A stretch of 16,744 bases of DNA from an uncultured Prevotella sp. (GCA_900314365.1 OMVH01000228.1:1-16744); one strand, 5' to 3'. Numbered from the stretch's first letter, positions 1 through 8,046 are shown. Made by a program: numbers and translations. The notes: generated by a model from the sequence alone, not told the origin.

Positions 1-978
1 CTGACCGCCCTTCTCTCTTCCTGCAATGAGGATTTCAAGGACGAACAGTACCAACAGTATGTGGGTTTTAGAGCACCTCTGGAGACAAGTACAGGTGTAA
101 CAACTATCTATGTGCCTTATTCGCGCAAGGACAGCTTGGGCAACTTTCTGCTCGGAGAGGGACAGTCCTACTATGACCTTCCTGTGGTGGTGAGCGGTTC
201 TCTGACGAACAAGAACAACATTGTCGTCAATATAGCCCACGATCCTGATACGCTGAGTACGCTCAATCTGGCGCGCTTCCAGAAGCGTACCGACTATTAT
301 TACACGGATATGTACAACTATGCTACTGTGCCAGCCACTTGCAATATCAAGAGTGGTGAGGATGTGGGACTGCTTAGAATCCAGTTCAATTTCAAGGGCA
401 TAGACATGGTCAATAAGTGGGTGCTCCCTCTTGTGGTAGCTCCAGGCAGTGGCTACACGCCTAATCCGCGCTGGAACTTCAACAACGCCTTGCTGCGTGT
501 CTACCCCTTCAACAACTATTCGGGCAACTACTCCGGTACGATGCTGTCAACGTATCTTAGTGGTGACACGGGCAACGGTAGTATCGTGAAAAATACAGTG
601 ACGGGCTACGTCGTTGATGAGAACACCATCTTCTTCTATGCCGGCCATTTCAACGAGGATCGCGTCGACCGTGGAAACTACAAGGTCTATGCCCGGTTCA
701 ACGGTACTACGTCGGGAACTGTCGACTTCTATTCTGACAATCCCTCGCTGAAGTTCAAGAACAACAAGCAGGCCTCATTCTACATCATGGAACAGATGGA
801 TGCTCAGCAGCCTTACCTGAAGCACCGTTACCTCATAATCAACAATATTGATTACAACTGGAGTGACTACACCTCTGTGCCCGGCTATGAGACAGCTTAC
901 CTCACTCAGGGCTCGTTGACTCTGGAGCGCAAGATCAACACGCAGATTCCAGACGAGGACCAGGCAGTGGAATGGTAG
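1..978 (+). CDS. DUF1735/DUF4973-type surface glycan-binding lipoprotein (5' partial)
   Basis: The reading frame is open from base 1, so the gene begins off the left edge. The first visible codons read LTALLSSC, the end of a lipoprotein signal peptide with lipobox L-S-S-C; the Cys codon is at 22-24 and is followed by N-E-D-F, a typical Bacteroidota surface-export start. The GTG at 61 is internal and is not the start. The 325 visible residues are rich in Tyr, Asn and Ser beta-strand sequence. They end in a conserved-looking tail (NNIDYNWSDYT, then LERKINTQIPDEDQA) that I associate from memory with DUF1735/DUF4973 proteins of polysaccharide utilisation loci. Such proteins bind glycans at the cell surface next to SusC/SusD. 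The gene ends just before a strong terminator, so it is probably the last gene of an operon to the left. The exact Pfam name is uncertain; a surface-exposed beta-rich lipoprotein is secure. Confidence 0.75.
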   Translation: MTALLSSCNEDFKDEQYQQYVGFRAPLETSTGVTTIYVPYSRKDSLGNFLLGEGQSYYDLPVVVSGSLTNKNNIVVNIAHDPDTLSTLNLARFQKRTDYYYTDMYNYATVPATCNIKSGEDVGLLRIQFNFKGIDMVNKWVLPLVVAPGSGYTPNPRWNFNNALLRVYPFNNYSGNYSGTMLSTYLSGDTGNGSIVKNTVTGYVVDENTIFFYAGHFNEDRVDRGNYKVYARFNGTTSGTVDFYSDNPSLKFKNNKQASFYIMEQMDAQQPYLKHRYLIINNIDYNWSDYTSVPGYETAYLTQGSLTLERKINTQIPDEDQAVEW

Positions 979-1001
979 TGAGCTTAGTTCTCTGATTGCT
1001 T

Positions 1002-1058
1002 AAACATCCTTCTACGTTGGCTTCTCCCTGTAGACCATCGTAGAAGGATGTTTCTTTT
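1002..1058 (+). terminator. Rho-independent terminator of the lipoprotein gene
   Basis: A perfect 15-bp inverted repeat: the arm at 1002-1016 pairs with 1039-1053, with a 22-nt loop, followed by a T-rich run (TTTCTTTTT). It starts 23 bp after the lipoprotein stop codon. Seen from the other strand, the T-run is weak, so it mainly serves the plus-strand gene, though it also lies downstream of the minus-strand gene ending at 1130. Confidence 0.85.
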
Positions 1059-1129
1059 TGCTTTCTAAAGTTGTTAATAAACGACCTTTCCCAGACTCCA
1101 ATTATTGCCGTTCACTGCGTATGGCAAAG

Positions 1130-1393
1130 CTAATAATAGTATCGCCTTGCAATATTTCTGATAACACTCTTGTTGGGCACAGTAGCACCGGCGGCGTTGT
1201 GCGTAATCAGTAGCTCCGGTGCGTAGAAATCGCAGTTTCGACAGTTGTCGGGACTGTCAATGACGTTGCATGCTAACTCTGGTTGCACAGCTAACATTGC
1301 ATTTGCGGGAAAGGCAGAGCGGTGGTGGATATAGGTCCAAACCAAGTTGGTGAGGTCGCAGATGTAGCCTCGGATGTCTTTATAAATCTTCAT
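1130..1393 (-). CDS. Small hypothetical protein, 87 aa
   Basis: I do not recognise this protein. It starts MKIYKDIRGYICDLTN and contains four Cys, three of them in the middle: C52 and then a C-R-N-C pair (DNCRNCDFY). The C-terminus is basic and aromatic (ARRYYY). There is no signal peptide and no clear membrane helix, so it is probably cytoplasmic. I chose the ATG at 1393 because AAGGA lies about 8 nt upstream of it. The reading frame runs further up to a TTG at 1462, but that TTG lies inside a TATCTTTG promoter -7 box, so it cannot be the start. The gene stands alone between the lipoprotein terminator and the Rpn gene. The C-x-x-C pair could bind a metal, but a single pair is weak evidence. 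Own promoter, RBS and protein-like composition make it probably real. Confidence 0.55.
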   Translation of the reverse strand: MKIYKDIRGYICDLTNLVWTYIHHRSAFPANAMLAVQPELACNVIDSPDNCRNCDFYAPELLITHNAAGATVPNKSVIRNIARRYYY

Positions 1394-1459
1394 CTGTTTT
1401 TCCTTTCTTTTACTATTGTCCTCCGTCCGGGAGTTCAGTTTCTGCCGTTCGGAGTAACA

Positions 1460-1467
1460 CAAAGATA
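1460..1467 (-). promoter_or_regulatory. Promoter -7 box for the 87-aa gene
   Basis: On the minus strand this reads TATCTTTG, a full match to the Bacteroidota -7 consensus TAnnTTTG. No convincing -33 TTTG is seen 19-21 bp upstream. It predicts a 5' leader of about 60 nt before the ATG at 1393. Confidence 0.5.
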
Positions 1468-1735
1468 ACCCTTTTCCGCCGTTTCTGAGACCTTTGGGCC
1501 TTATCTTTAACGATGTTTGCCGTTCAATAGAAAATTTATGTTATATTGTGGACGTGGAAGTTAATTTTGACAATTCATTCTTGTTCTTCCGTCTTGTTTT
1601 GAGGACTTCTCATGGCATTAGAATACAGAGGCATCATGGAATAATGCCTGTTAAAATTTGTTTGGTACAGAAGAGTCTTTCCTGTCAGTACTCCAAGGCT
1701 TTTACTCCCTTTCCCGGAGGTCCTTTGTAGAGAAG

Positions 1736-2626
1736 CTAAAGTCGTTCTATCTCTTCTTTCGACAGGCCTGTAATCTCTGATATAAGGTCGATAGCTATGC
1801 CTGCTGTTTTCATAGCCCGTGCGTGCATGACAGAAGCTTCTTTTTTGCCTTCAGCTCTTCCTTCAGCTCTTCCTTCTTCCCTTCCTTCCTTTCTTGCTGC
1901 ATCCATACCGTTTTTAATGTCTCGGTAAGCATTGGAGCTTTGCTCATAGTCACGCAACTCGTTGGAATTGAATTTTGCAATCTCTGCAGTTGAGAAGAGC
2001 TGCTCGAAGACTCGGCCCTGCAACTCAGCCGGACGTGAGAACAGGCGTTGCATGTTTTTCAGAGCGAAGAGCCATTTGTCAAGCGTTGTCTTTAGTTCTC
2101 CAAGTTCTTTGTGGAAGCAGGCCAGTTCTACGTAGATATAGGTAAGCTTGTCGTAGAAGACCTCTTTGCTCTTTGTGTCCATAAGTTTCACTTCCTTGTA
2201 AACTCCGTTTTTGCTCTGCTTGTCTTCAGGGAAGGTGAAGTTCAGGATACCGATAATGTACACGGGGCTGAGCTCATAGTTCCAGTTGCCACTCTTACTC
2301 TGCTCGGCCACAGGAAAGGTGGAGTAGTAGATAGAGCGGTCCTTGAAGAACTCCTGATAAACATTCTGCATCTCAACAATGAAGCGTGAACCGTCTTTTG
2401 CCTGACAGTAGACATCAAACACGGCGCGTCGCTCCTCGATGTTTGCTCCGAGCTGTTCTGTATTGCGGTAAGTGACATCGCTCACCTCCCTTTCGCCCTC
2501 CAACAGGGCGTTGAGGAAGTCAATGAGCAGTGCCTTGTTGAAAGGTGTGCCGAAGATGCGTTTGAAACCGAAGTCAGTAAGCGGATTAATGTATCTTTCC
2601 GACCATTTCATGCTCAGTGTATCCAT
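1736..2626 (-). CDS. Rpn family PD-(D/E)XK nuclease / putative transposase
   Basis: A 296-residue protein of the Rpn (recombination-promoting nuclease, PF12784-type) family, related to the transposase_31/YhgA proteins. The N-terminal INPLTDFGFKRIFG motif (about residues 13-26) is diagnostic. The nuclease core shows D71 (VFDVYCQ) and E85-x-Q87 (VEMQ), the D...E-x-Q version of the PD-(D/E)XK active site that is normal in this family. The C-terminus has a charged 4-residue repeat (EGRE-EGRA-EGRA-EGKK) and ends GLSKEEIERL, also typical. Members of this family cut DNA and promote RecA-independent recombination in E. coli; the role in Bacteroidales is unknown. I chose the ATG at 2626 because AAAGAGG lies 8 nt upstream. 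The frame extends to an ATG at 2710, but those extra 28 residues precede the normal family start; the ATG at 2611 is another option. No inverted repeats bound the gene, so it is not itself a mobile element. Confidence 0.85.
   Translation of the reverse strand: MDTLSMKWSERYINPLTDFGFKRIFGTPFNKALLIDFLNALLEGEREVSDVTYRNTEQLGANIEERRAVFDVYCQAKDGSRFIVEMQNVYQEFFKDRSIYYSTFPVAEQSKSGNWNYELSPVYIIGILNFTFPEDKQSKNGVYKEVKLMDTKSKEVFYDKLTYIYVELACFHKELGELKTTLDKWLFALKNMQRLFSRPAELQGRVFEQLFSTAEIAKFNSNELRDYEQSSNAYRDIKNGMDAARKEGREEGRAEGRAEGKKEASVMHARAMKTAGIAIDLISEITGLSKEEIERL
1849..1896 (-). repeat. In-frame 12-bp tandem repeat inside the Rpn gene
   Basis: Four 12-bp units, the first two identical (1849-1860 and 1861-1872) and the next two diverged (1873-1896). 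They encode the repeated EGR(A/E) segment near the C-terminus. Because the unit is 12 bp, slippage would add or remove four residues without breaking the frame. Confidence 0.75.
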
Positions 2627-2943
2627 AACAATTGCCTCTTTGTTTCTATTTTGCAAATATCGGTAATTTAAGTCAAAGAAGCAAGAAGCAAGGGCGTTTT
2701 TTGTGGTCATGTAGATAGATTCACTTACTGTGCCATTCTTATTTTACTGATTAGTAATTGAGTCCACTTGAAAAAGTAATGCAATTGACAAGCGTCCTAA
2801 ACCAACTTTCTTTTTGTCACAAATTGTATCATATACGCTCATAGTATTCGCTGAATTGTTACGAGGGATTCAGGCATGTTAAAGTAGCATAAAGTGTGAA
2901 GCAGTGGGAACATTTGTTACCGGAAGAGTGAGCGCAAGCTTTT

Positions 2944-2951
2944 TAACTTTG
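2944..2951 (+). promoter_or_regulatory. Promoter -7 box for the DUF438 gene
   Basis: TAACTTTG, a full match to TAnnTTTG, 23 bp before the ATG at 2975. There is a TTTG at 2913-2916, but its 27-bp spacing is too long for a normal -33 element, so only the -7 box is supported. The resulting leader is short, about 17 nt. Confidence 0.6.
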
Positions 2952-2974
2952 CAGCAAATATAACGTAAAGAACA

Positions 2975-4561
2975 ATGGAAAAGAGAATCAATCTAGAAGA
3001 GAGTGTCTATCAGCTCACCCAGAAGTATCCTGAAATCATCGATATCATGGCTTCGCTTGGCTTTACCGAAATCAGCAAGAAGGCCATCAGATTGTCCGTA
3101 GGAAAGATGATGACTATCCCGAAAGGGGCATCCATGAAAGGAATAGGTCTCGACGTCGTTGTAAAGGCTTTAGAAAGCAATGGATTCACAATAGAAGGCG
3201 GAGGAAGGTCGCTGCAGAATGACCTTGCCAGTCGGACTGTCTCGGAGGAAACGGGTGAGCAATCTACAGAGAGGATTGAGCACGGAAAGTTGAGTGCCGA
3301 GAAGTCCGACCCTGTTACTAAGCAGATAAAAAGTTATTTGCAACGACTCAACCAAGGTGAGGACATGGAGAGTGTGCGAGCCGATTTTGTCAGGCACTTC
3401 AAGTCGGTAAAGGCCACAGAGATTATGAAGGCTGAACAGGAGCTGATAGCTGAGGGGGAGTCAGTGAAATCCATCAAGAAGTTGTGCGACGTCCATTCGG
3501 CCCTCTTTCATGGTAGCCGGGAGAGTGTGCAGGGTGACAGCCTGCATCATGGCCTGCATCACGGGCAGGAGCGCATGATGATGGAACAAGCGGGTGAGAG
3601 CAAGGACGTGACAGCGAGACTCAGGTCTGTGGAGGGGCATCCCCTGCAGACTTTCTATCGCGAGAACGAGGCTGTCGTAAAGGCGCTTGATGAGGTTGAT
3701 GTGCGGCTTCGCAACGGTGGCGATGTGGCAGAGGCCTTGGAGAAGGCGCGTGGTCTGGCGATTCATTATGCCAAGAAGGGCGACCTCGTCTATCCTGTGC
3801 TCAAGGTGAAGTACGGTATTTATGGCCCCTCGCAGGTGATGTGGACCATTGACGATGAGATACGTGCGGAACTCTCTGCGCTTGTCAGACAGGCTGCTGT
3901 CGCCACTGAACTTAGTGAGGATTGGAGGGCGCGCGTTGCTTCAGTGATGAAACGTGCCCGTGAGATGACATTCAAAGAAAACAGAATTCTCTTCCCAGTG
4001 AGTGCTGCCAACCTTTCAGACGACGACTGGAAGCAGATGTATGCCGATGCCAAGGGCTACGAGTCTTGCTTGGGAGTGGAGGCGCCCCGTTGGAAGGACG
4101 GTGAGGAATACTGCCTTCAGCTTCGTGGCAAAGGTGTGACTACGGAATCGAATAGCAGTGAGACTTGTGTTCGTATGCCGGGAGGAACGCTGTCGATAGC
4201 TCAACTCACGGCCATGCTCGACACGCTGCCGCTGGAGATAACCTTTGTGGATGCCGACAACATCAATCGCTACTTCAACCAGCCTTTCGAGACGAAGGCA
4301 TTCAAAAGACCTCTCTCCGCTCTTGGCCGGGAGGTGTTCAGCTGCCATCCACCCAAGATTGAGCCTATGGTGAGAGCCATCATTCAGGATTTCCGGGATG
4401 GGAAGCGCGATAAGGTGCCTGTGTGGTTAGAGAAGAATGGCCGTACGGTGCTCGTCACTTATATGGCTGTGCGCGATGCAGCCGGAAAGTATATCGGAAC
4501 GATGGAAACCGTGCAGGATATGGAAGCGCTGAAAGCTCATCTCGTCAGTGGTGGAAAGTAA
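2975..4561 (+). CDS. DUF1858-DUF438-hemerythrin-PAS protein
   Basis: A 528-residue cytoplasmic protein with the full multi-domain architecture of DUF438 proteins. Residues 5-72 are a DUF1858/ScdA-N-like domain, about 115-180 are DUF438, about 220-345 are a hemerythrin-like (HHE) helical domain, and about 405-523 are a PAS_10 domain. Candidate iron ligands are H222 (GHPL), H264 (IHYAKKGD) and E335 (KENRILFP). The canonical Glu after the second His is replaced by G-D, and the third helix lacks an obvious His. Residues 189-202 are unusually rich in His and Met (HHGLHHGQERMMM). PAS domains commonly sense redox, gas or small ligands; hemerythrin domains bind O2 or NO or help in iron and redox repair. 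No kinase or DNA-binding domain is present, so a partner is expected. A redox or nitrosative stress role is inference. The gene is monocistronic with its own promoter and converges on the gene to the right. Confidence 0.85.
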   Translation: MEKRINLEESVYQLTQKYPEIIDIMASLGFTEISKKAIRLSVGKMMTIPKGASMKGIGLDVVVKALESNGFTIEGGGRSLQNDLASRTVSEETGEQSTERIEHGKLSAEKSDPVTKQIKSYLQRLNQGEDMESVRADFVRHFKSVKATEIMKAEQELIAEGESVKSIKKLCDVHSALFHGSRESVQGDSLHHGLHHGQERMMMEQAGESKDVTARLRSVEGHPLQTFYRENEAVVKALDEVDVRLRNGGDVAEALEKARGLAIHYAKKGDLVYPVLKVKYGIYGPSQVMWTIDDEIRAELSALVRQAAVATELSEDWRARVASVMKRAREMTFKENRILFPVSAANLSDDDWKQMYADAKGYESCLGVEAPRWKDGEEYCLQLRGKGVTTESNSSETCVRMPGGTLSIAQLTAMLDTLPLEITFVDADNINRYFNQPFETKAFKRPLSALGREVFSCHPPKIEPMVRAIIQDFRDGKRDKVPVWLEKNGRTVLVTYMAVRDAAGKYIGTMETVQDMEALKAHLVSGGK

Positions 4562-4700
4562 TGCTTCAGCTTTCATCAAAGGTTAGCTGATGGCTTAGTC
4601 TCTGCATAGACACAGTCAGCACGCTTTGGAGCCAATGATGTGTTTGAGGCTCAGCACTCTCGCAGAAGCAAAGTCCGATGGCGTAAATTCGACATGGCAT

Positions 4701-4739
4701 AAAAAAGGGATGCATCAGTAAGTGCGATGCATCCATTTT
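4701..4739 (-). terminator. Convergent terminator between the DUF438 and DUF4965 genes
   Basis: A perfect 9-bp stem: 4708-4716 (GGATGCATC) pairs with 4726-4734, with a 9-nt loop. On the minus strand the stem is followed by CTTTTTT (4701-4707), a good intrinsic terminator for the gene ending at 4769. On the plus strand it is followed only by ATTTTC, so it may also weakly end DUF438 transcription. Confidence 0.8.
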
Positions 4740-4768
4740 CTGAGAGTCTTATCTGTAAGCAGTTTTTT

Positions 4769-7279
4769 TTACTTCTTCTCGGCAAGCTTGTCTGCTAAGA
4801 CGCGCATCCAGAATCCACCGATGACTGAGCGGGCGCGGAAACTCACCCAACGGCCCGTCTTAGTGTCATACCAGTCAGAGATAGGAACTCTCGACTCCGT
4901 CTCGTTGATGAAGTCGTAGACCGGCAACATCAGCTTTGTGAAGGTCTTCTTGTCCTTGGCCATACCTGCAGTCCACATAATCCAGTCGTTCTTCGTGTAG
5001 TCCTTGCGGCAGTCGAGCGGCAGTCCATATTTGTTCTGCTTGGTCAGATAGTACTTAATTTCCTTGTCAATGGGGTTGCTGGGGAAGATGTTCAGGTTCC
5101 ACAAGCGGTCCCACACCAGGTTGTACTTCATGCTCCAAGTATCCGGCCGGTCGAAGGCCAGGCGGTAGTGGTCGCCATCGCGGGCATCCTTTTCCCATTT
5201 CTGTGCCATCGTTTTTGCAGTGTTCATGTACTTGGTGGCTTCAGCCTTATCACCCCTCATGTCAGCCATTATCGAGTAGGCCGCGATACCCATGATAGCC
5301 TTCACGCTCAGGTTGCAGTTGTGGGCCCAGTGTCCAGCGAAGTCGTCGGTGCAGAGCTGGTTGGCTGGGTCCTGACCGTTGGCTACGAGGTAGTCAACCC
5401 AGGTCTTGAGCACGTTCCAGTACTTGTCCACATATTTCGTATTTCCGTCCAGTTTGCAAAGCATGGCTGCCAGAGTCAGCATGTTGCCCGACTCTTCGAG
5501 CGGCATGTCGCCTCCGTAAGTCTGTCCGTCAGCGATGGGGTACGTACCCTGGTCGTGGGCAGCAAAGGGCTTGACCCAGCGTCCGGAAAGGCTGTAGTCG
5601 AAGATGCTTGTCATCATAGCCTTCTGCAGTTCCGGATTATAGCAGAGGAAGAGAGGAGCCTCGGGGTAGGTGAGGTCCACGGTGTTTACACTGCCGTTGC
5701 TGTTGTTCTCTTTTGAGAAGAAGAGCAGAGTACCCTGATCGTCCTTGAAGAGCTTGTGTGCTGCAATGACGTGGCGGTAGGAGCCAGAGAGAATCTCGGC
5801 GTATTTCTGTCCGCCCGAGTTGAAGCCGTCGTCGTAGATGCGCTGGTCCAGAGCACGGCACTTACTCATGATGCTGTTGTATTCGTTGTTCAGTTTGTCG
5901 AAGGCATCGAAGATAGTCACCTTGCCGTCGTGAGCCCAGTAGGCCTTGTAGCGTTTGTACATGTATTCAATATCCTGCACCTCGTCGTAGCCCATCAGGC
6001 AGAAACTGGCCTTGGGCTCCCTGACGCTTTCGAAGTCGTGCGTGTAGGCGAGGGTAGGCATCTCCGAGCGGCTGCGGCTCACGATGCGGTCCTTACCCTG
6101 TGGCAGTGCGCCGCTGGCAGCAAAATCCTTGAGGATGCCGGCCTCAGAGTCGAGGCTTACGGTGCCGTTGATATTGGGCAGATAGAAGTAGCCCCAGTCG
6201 ATGCAGATAATATCACCTTTCTTTTTGAGGATAGGTTGGTCGAGGGTTCCGGTCTTCAGATATTTCACTCCGTTGCGCAGCACCGTTGACGAGACGGTGG
6301 GCTGGGAGGGTGAGTTGACGCCAATCATCGGTGAAGCCGTGAAGAGCACCTGTACCTTGTGCTCCTTGTTGTCGTTGGCGCTCACCTGATAGGAGATGTA
6401 ATTGATTGGAGTAGAGAGCAGGTCGAGGTCGTCGATAAGCATGGGAGCGGTGAAGACAAGGTTCAGGTCAACAGGTCCGCACTTGAAGGTGTAGTAGGTG
6501 TTGGTGGCCAGCACGCTGACGCTCTTCTGCTCAGCCTGCTTGGCGCTGATGCCCTCGGGCGTGTCGTCGGCGTAGAGTCCGAAGTCGGTGTAGGCACCGC
6601 CTGTGGTGTTATGCGTGTGGGTGGCGATGATGTTTTCACCGGCATGGAGTAGCGCCTTGGTCTTGCTGTCCAGTTTCTTATTCAGGTCGTCCTGCCAAGT
6701 CTCACCGGTAGAGATGACCTGTGTGCCGTTGATATAGAGCTCGAAAACGTCGTCGTGAGAGTAGTAGAGATAGAGGTCCTTCTTCAGCTGAGCTTCGGTG
6801 AGATTCACAACACGCCGGATGTAGAGGTCCTTGTTGTTGCCCTCAAAACGTGTGCGCACGTTGCTGCGGTCACCGAAGGGAGCACGGCATTGGCCCCATG
6901 ATGCGTCGTCGAAGCCGGGCTTCTGCCAGCCGTCAGCTGGCTTCGTCTGAGTGGCTTTGGCCTCCCATGCTGCATCTTCCGTGGTTCCGGCAATGGGTGA
7001 CATGATAGTGGTCTTGTTGGCACCCATGAAGCGGTAGAGGGTGCCGTCAACACGTATGAAGCCGTTGAAGGGCTTCTCTGCGCTTGTCCAGTGGCATGTG
7101 TTGCCCTCGTTGAGTTTGTTGTAGGGCGACCAGATTGAGAAGTAAGGGTCGTTGAGCAGAATCGGTACAGCGGGCAGACGCAAGTTCGTGGCCTTGTAAG
7201 GGGCGAAGACGGTCGCGTCTTGGGCTGTCATGGTGAGTGATGCCAGAAGGCATGCTGCTGATAATAGAAGTTTTTTCAT
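4769..7279 (-). CDS. Secreted DUF4964/DUF5127/DUF4965/DUF1793 protein (glutaminase A-like)
   Basis: An 836-residue exported protein. The signal peptide is residues 1-20 (MKKLLLSAACLLASLTMTAQ). Then come a DUF4964-like segment (about 27-95), a DUF5127-like beta domain (about 255-430), the DUF4965 region (about 435-610) and a C-terminal DUF1793-like helical domain (about 620-830, with TDDFAGHWAHNCNLSVKAI and NLVWDRLWNLNIFP). Between 104 and 240 sits what looks like a galactose-binding-type beta-sandwich as in GH2 enzymes (GFDDASWG, YIRR, SHDDVFELYINGT). Relatives are named after fungal glutaminase GtaA, but for bacterial members the substrate is not established, and the toroid-like C-terminus and sugar-binding-like insert would also suit a glycosidase. 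The protein is periplasmic or surface-associated. It has its own promoter and terminator, so it is transcribed alone. Confidence 0.85.
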   Translation of the reverse strand: MKKLLLSAACLLASLTMTAQDATVFAPYKATNLRLPAVPILLNDPYFSIWSPYNKLNEGNTCHWTSAEKPFNGFIRVDGTLYRFMGANKTTIMSPIAGTTEDAAWEAKATQTKPADGWQKPGFDDASWGQCRAPFGDRSNVRTRFEGNNKDLYIRRVVNLTEAQLKKDLYLYYSHDDVFELYINGTQVISTGETWQDDLNKKLDSKTKALLHAGENIIATHTHNTTGGAYTDFGLYADDTPEGISAKQAEQKSVSVLATNTYYTFKCGPVDLNLVFTAPMLIDDLDLLSTPINYISYQVSANDNKEHKVQVLFTASPMIGVNSPSQPTVSSTVLRNGVKYLKTGTLDQPILKKKGDIICIDWGYFYLPNINGTVSLDSEAGILKDFAASGALPQGKDRIVSRSRSEMPTLAYTHDFESVREPKASFCLMGYDEVQDIEYMYKRYKAYWAHDGKVTIFDAFDKLNNEYNSIMSKCRALDQRIYDDGFNSGGQKYAEILSGSYRHVIAAHKLFKDDQGTLLFFSKENNSNGSVNTVDLTYPEAPLFLCYNPELQKAMMTSIFDYSLSGRWVKPFAAHDQGTYPIADGQTYGGDMPLEESGNMLTLAAMLCKLDGNTKYVDKYWNVLKTWVDYLVANGQDPANQLCTDDFAGHWAHNCNLSVKAIMGIAAYSIMADMRGDKAEATKYMNTAKTMAQKWEKDARDGDHYRLAFDRPDTWSMKYNLVWDRLWNLNIFPSNPIDKEIKYYLTKQNKYGLPLDCRKDYTKNDWIMWTAGMAKDKKTFTKLMLPVYDFINETESRVPISDWYDTKTGRWVSFRARSVIGGFWMRVLADKLAEKK

Positions 7280-7374
7280 ATTAGAGTTGTTAAATGATGT
7301 CTGTTGTTTTGTGCCAGCGTTGTTACCGTAACGCAGGTTCGGGCAACGCAGAGAGGTTTTTGTTAATTGTAGAG

Positions 7375-7382
7375 CAAAGGTA
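7375..7382 (-). promoter_or_regulatory. Promoter -7 box for the DUF4965 gene
   Basis: The minus strand reads TACCTTTG, a full match to TAnnTTTG, giving a leader of about 90 nt before the ATG at 7279. No clear -33 TTTG is seen at the right distance. This intergenic stretch (7280-7548) is divergent: the flavodoxin promoter lies 130 bp away on the other strand. Confidence 0.55.
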
Positions 7383-7490
7383 GCAAAAAAAATGTGGATT
7401 GCGGGGCTTACTTCGCATTTTTATTTTCTGTAGTCACTAAAAAAGCAAATCAGACCCTCTCGGCAGTGCTAAAATCATCATTTTTAGGGA

Positions 7491-7521
7491 TTGTTTTTGT
7501 CAAGTCTAACAGTTAACTTTG
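7491..7521 (+). promoter_or_regulatory. Flavodoxin promoter
   Basis: The -7 box TAACTTTG is at 7514-7521, and a -33-like TTG is at 7491-7493 with a 20-bp spacer. Transcription would start near 7528, leaving about 20 nt before the ATG at 7549. The frame could be opened at a TTG at 7519, but that codon lies inside the -7 box. Confidence 0.65.
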
Positions 7522-7548
7522 CATCGGAAATTTGAAATGGAAAGAATT

Positions 7549-8046
7549 ATGAAGACAACATTGGTAATCTATGGTTCCTCAACAGGAACATGCGAGAGCA
7601 TAGCCTCCACCATTGCTTCTAAGCTCGGTACAAAGGCAATTGACGTTACTTCGGTTACAGAGGATGATGTCCGCGGTGCTGACAACTTGATACTTGGAAC
7701 AAGTACTTGGGGAGCCGGTGACATGCAGGACGACTGGTACGACGGTGTGAAGCTGCTCAAGAAAGTCGGTCTGCAGGGCAAGACTGTCGCTATCTTTGGC
7801 TGTGGCGACAGTGAGAGCTACAGTGATACCTTCTGCGGCGGAATGCGCGAGCTCTACGATGCAGCCCTTGGCGCCGGGGCTACGGTCGTTGGCAGTGTGA
7901 GCACTGATGGCTACACCTTCGACGATTCAGCCTCTGCTGAGAATGGCGAGTTCGTAGGACTGGCCTTGGACGACGTCAACGAGAGCGACAAGACCGAGGA
8001 GCGCATCGATGCTTGGCTCGCCGCCGTCAAGCCTCAGTTGGCTTGA
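7549..8046 (+). CDS. fldA: Long-chain flavodoxin
   Basis: A 165-residue soluble electron carrier that binds FMN non-covalently and can replace ferredoxin when iron is scarce. The FMN phosphate loop is S10-S-T-G-T-C15 right after the first beta strand (TLVIYG). The aromatic residues that sandwich the isoalloxazine are W54 (TSTWGAGD) and Y91 (GCGDSESYSDTF). Their 37-residue spacing equals that of W57 and Y94 in the well-studied Anabaena flavodoxin. The length and the inserted loop before the last strand mark the long-chain class. I chose the ATG at 7549: GGAAAG lies just upstream, and the product then starts MKTTLVIYGSSTG as expected. An ATG at 7537 is a less likely start. The gene has its own promoter and terminator and is monocistronic. 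Iron control is plausible, but no regulator site was identified. Confidence 0.93.
   Translation: MKTTLVIYGSSTGTCESIASTIASKLGTKAIDVTSVTEDDVRGADNLILGTSTWGAGDMQDDWYDGVKLLKKVGLQGKTVAIFGCGDSESYSDTFCGGMRELYDAALGAGATVVGSVSTDGYTFDDSASAENGEFVGLALDDVNESDKTEERIDAWLAAVKPQLA

Noticed and set aside
61..978. Independent gene starting at the GTG at 61
   Set aside because: The frame is open to base 1 and encodes a lipobox upstream, so the GTG is an internal Val codon of a gene that begins outside the window.
1494..1730. 78-codon plus-strand ORF between the orphan gene and the Rpn gene
   Set aside because: It starts at TTG, has no TAnnTTTG box or ribosome site before it, and the product resembles nothing. 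The roughly 270-bp gap otherwise shows only the orphan gene's -7 box.
1690..1735. Terminator downstream of the Rpn gene
   Set aside because: Only a 4-bp stem (CTCC/GGAG) with no T-run can be formed.
1736..2626. Insertion sequence carrying the Rpn 'transposase'
   Set aside because: No terminal inverted repeats or target-site duplications are visible around it, and Rpn proteins are usually stand-alone nucleases.
2627..2710. 28-residue N-terminal extension of the Rpn protein from an ATG at 2710
   Set aside because: The family normally begins just before the INPLTDFGFKRIFG motif, and the best ribosome site (AAAGAGG) serves the ATG at 2626.
2810..2835. CRP/FNR-like palindrome upstream of the DUF438 gene
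   Set aside because: TTGTCACAAATTGTATCA has only partial dyad symmetry and matches no consensus well enough to support a regulator site.
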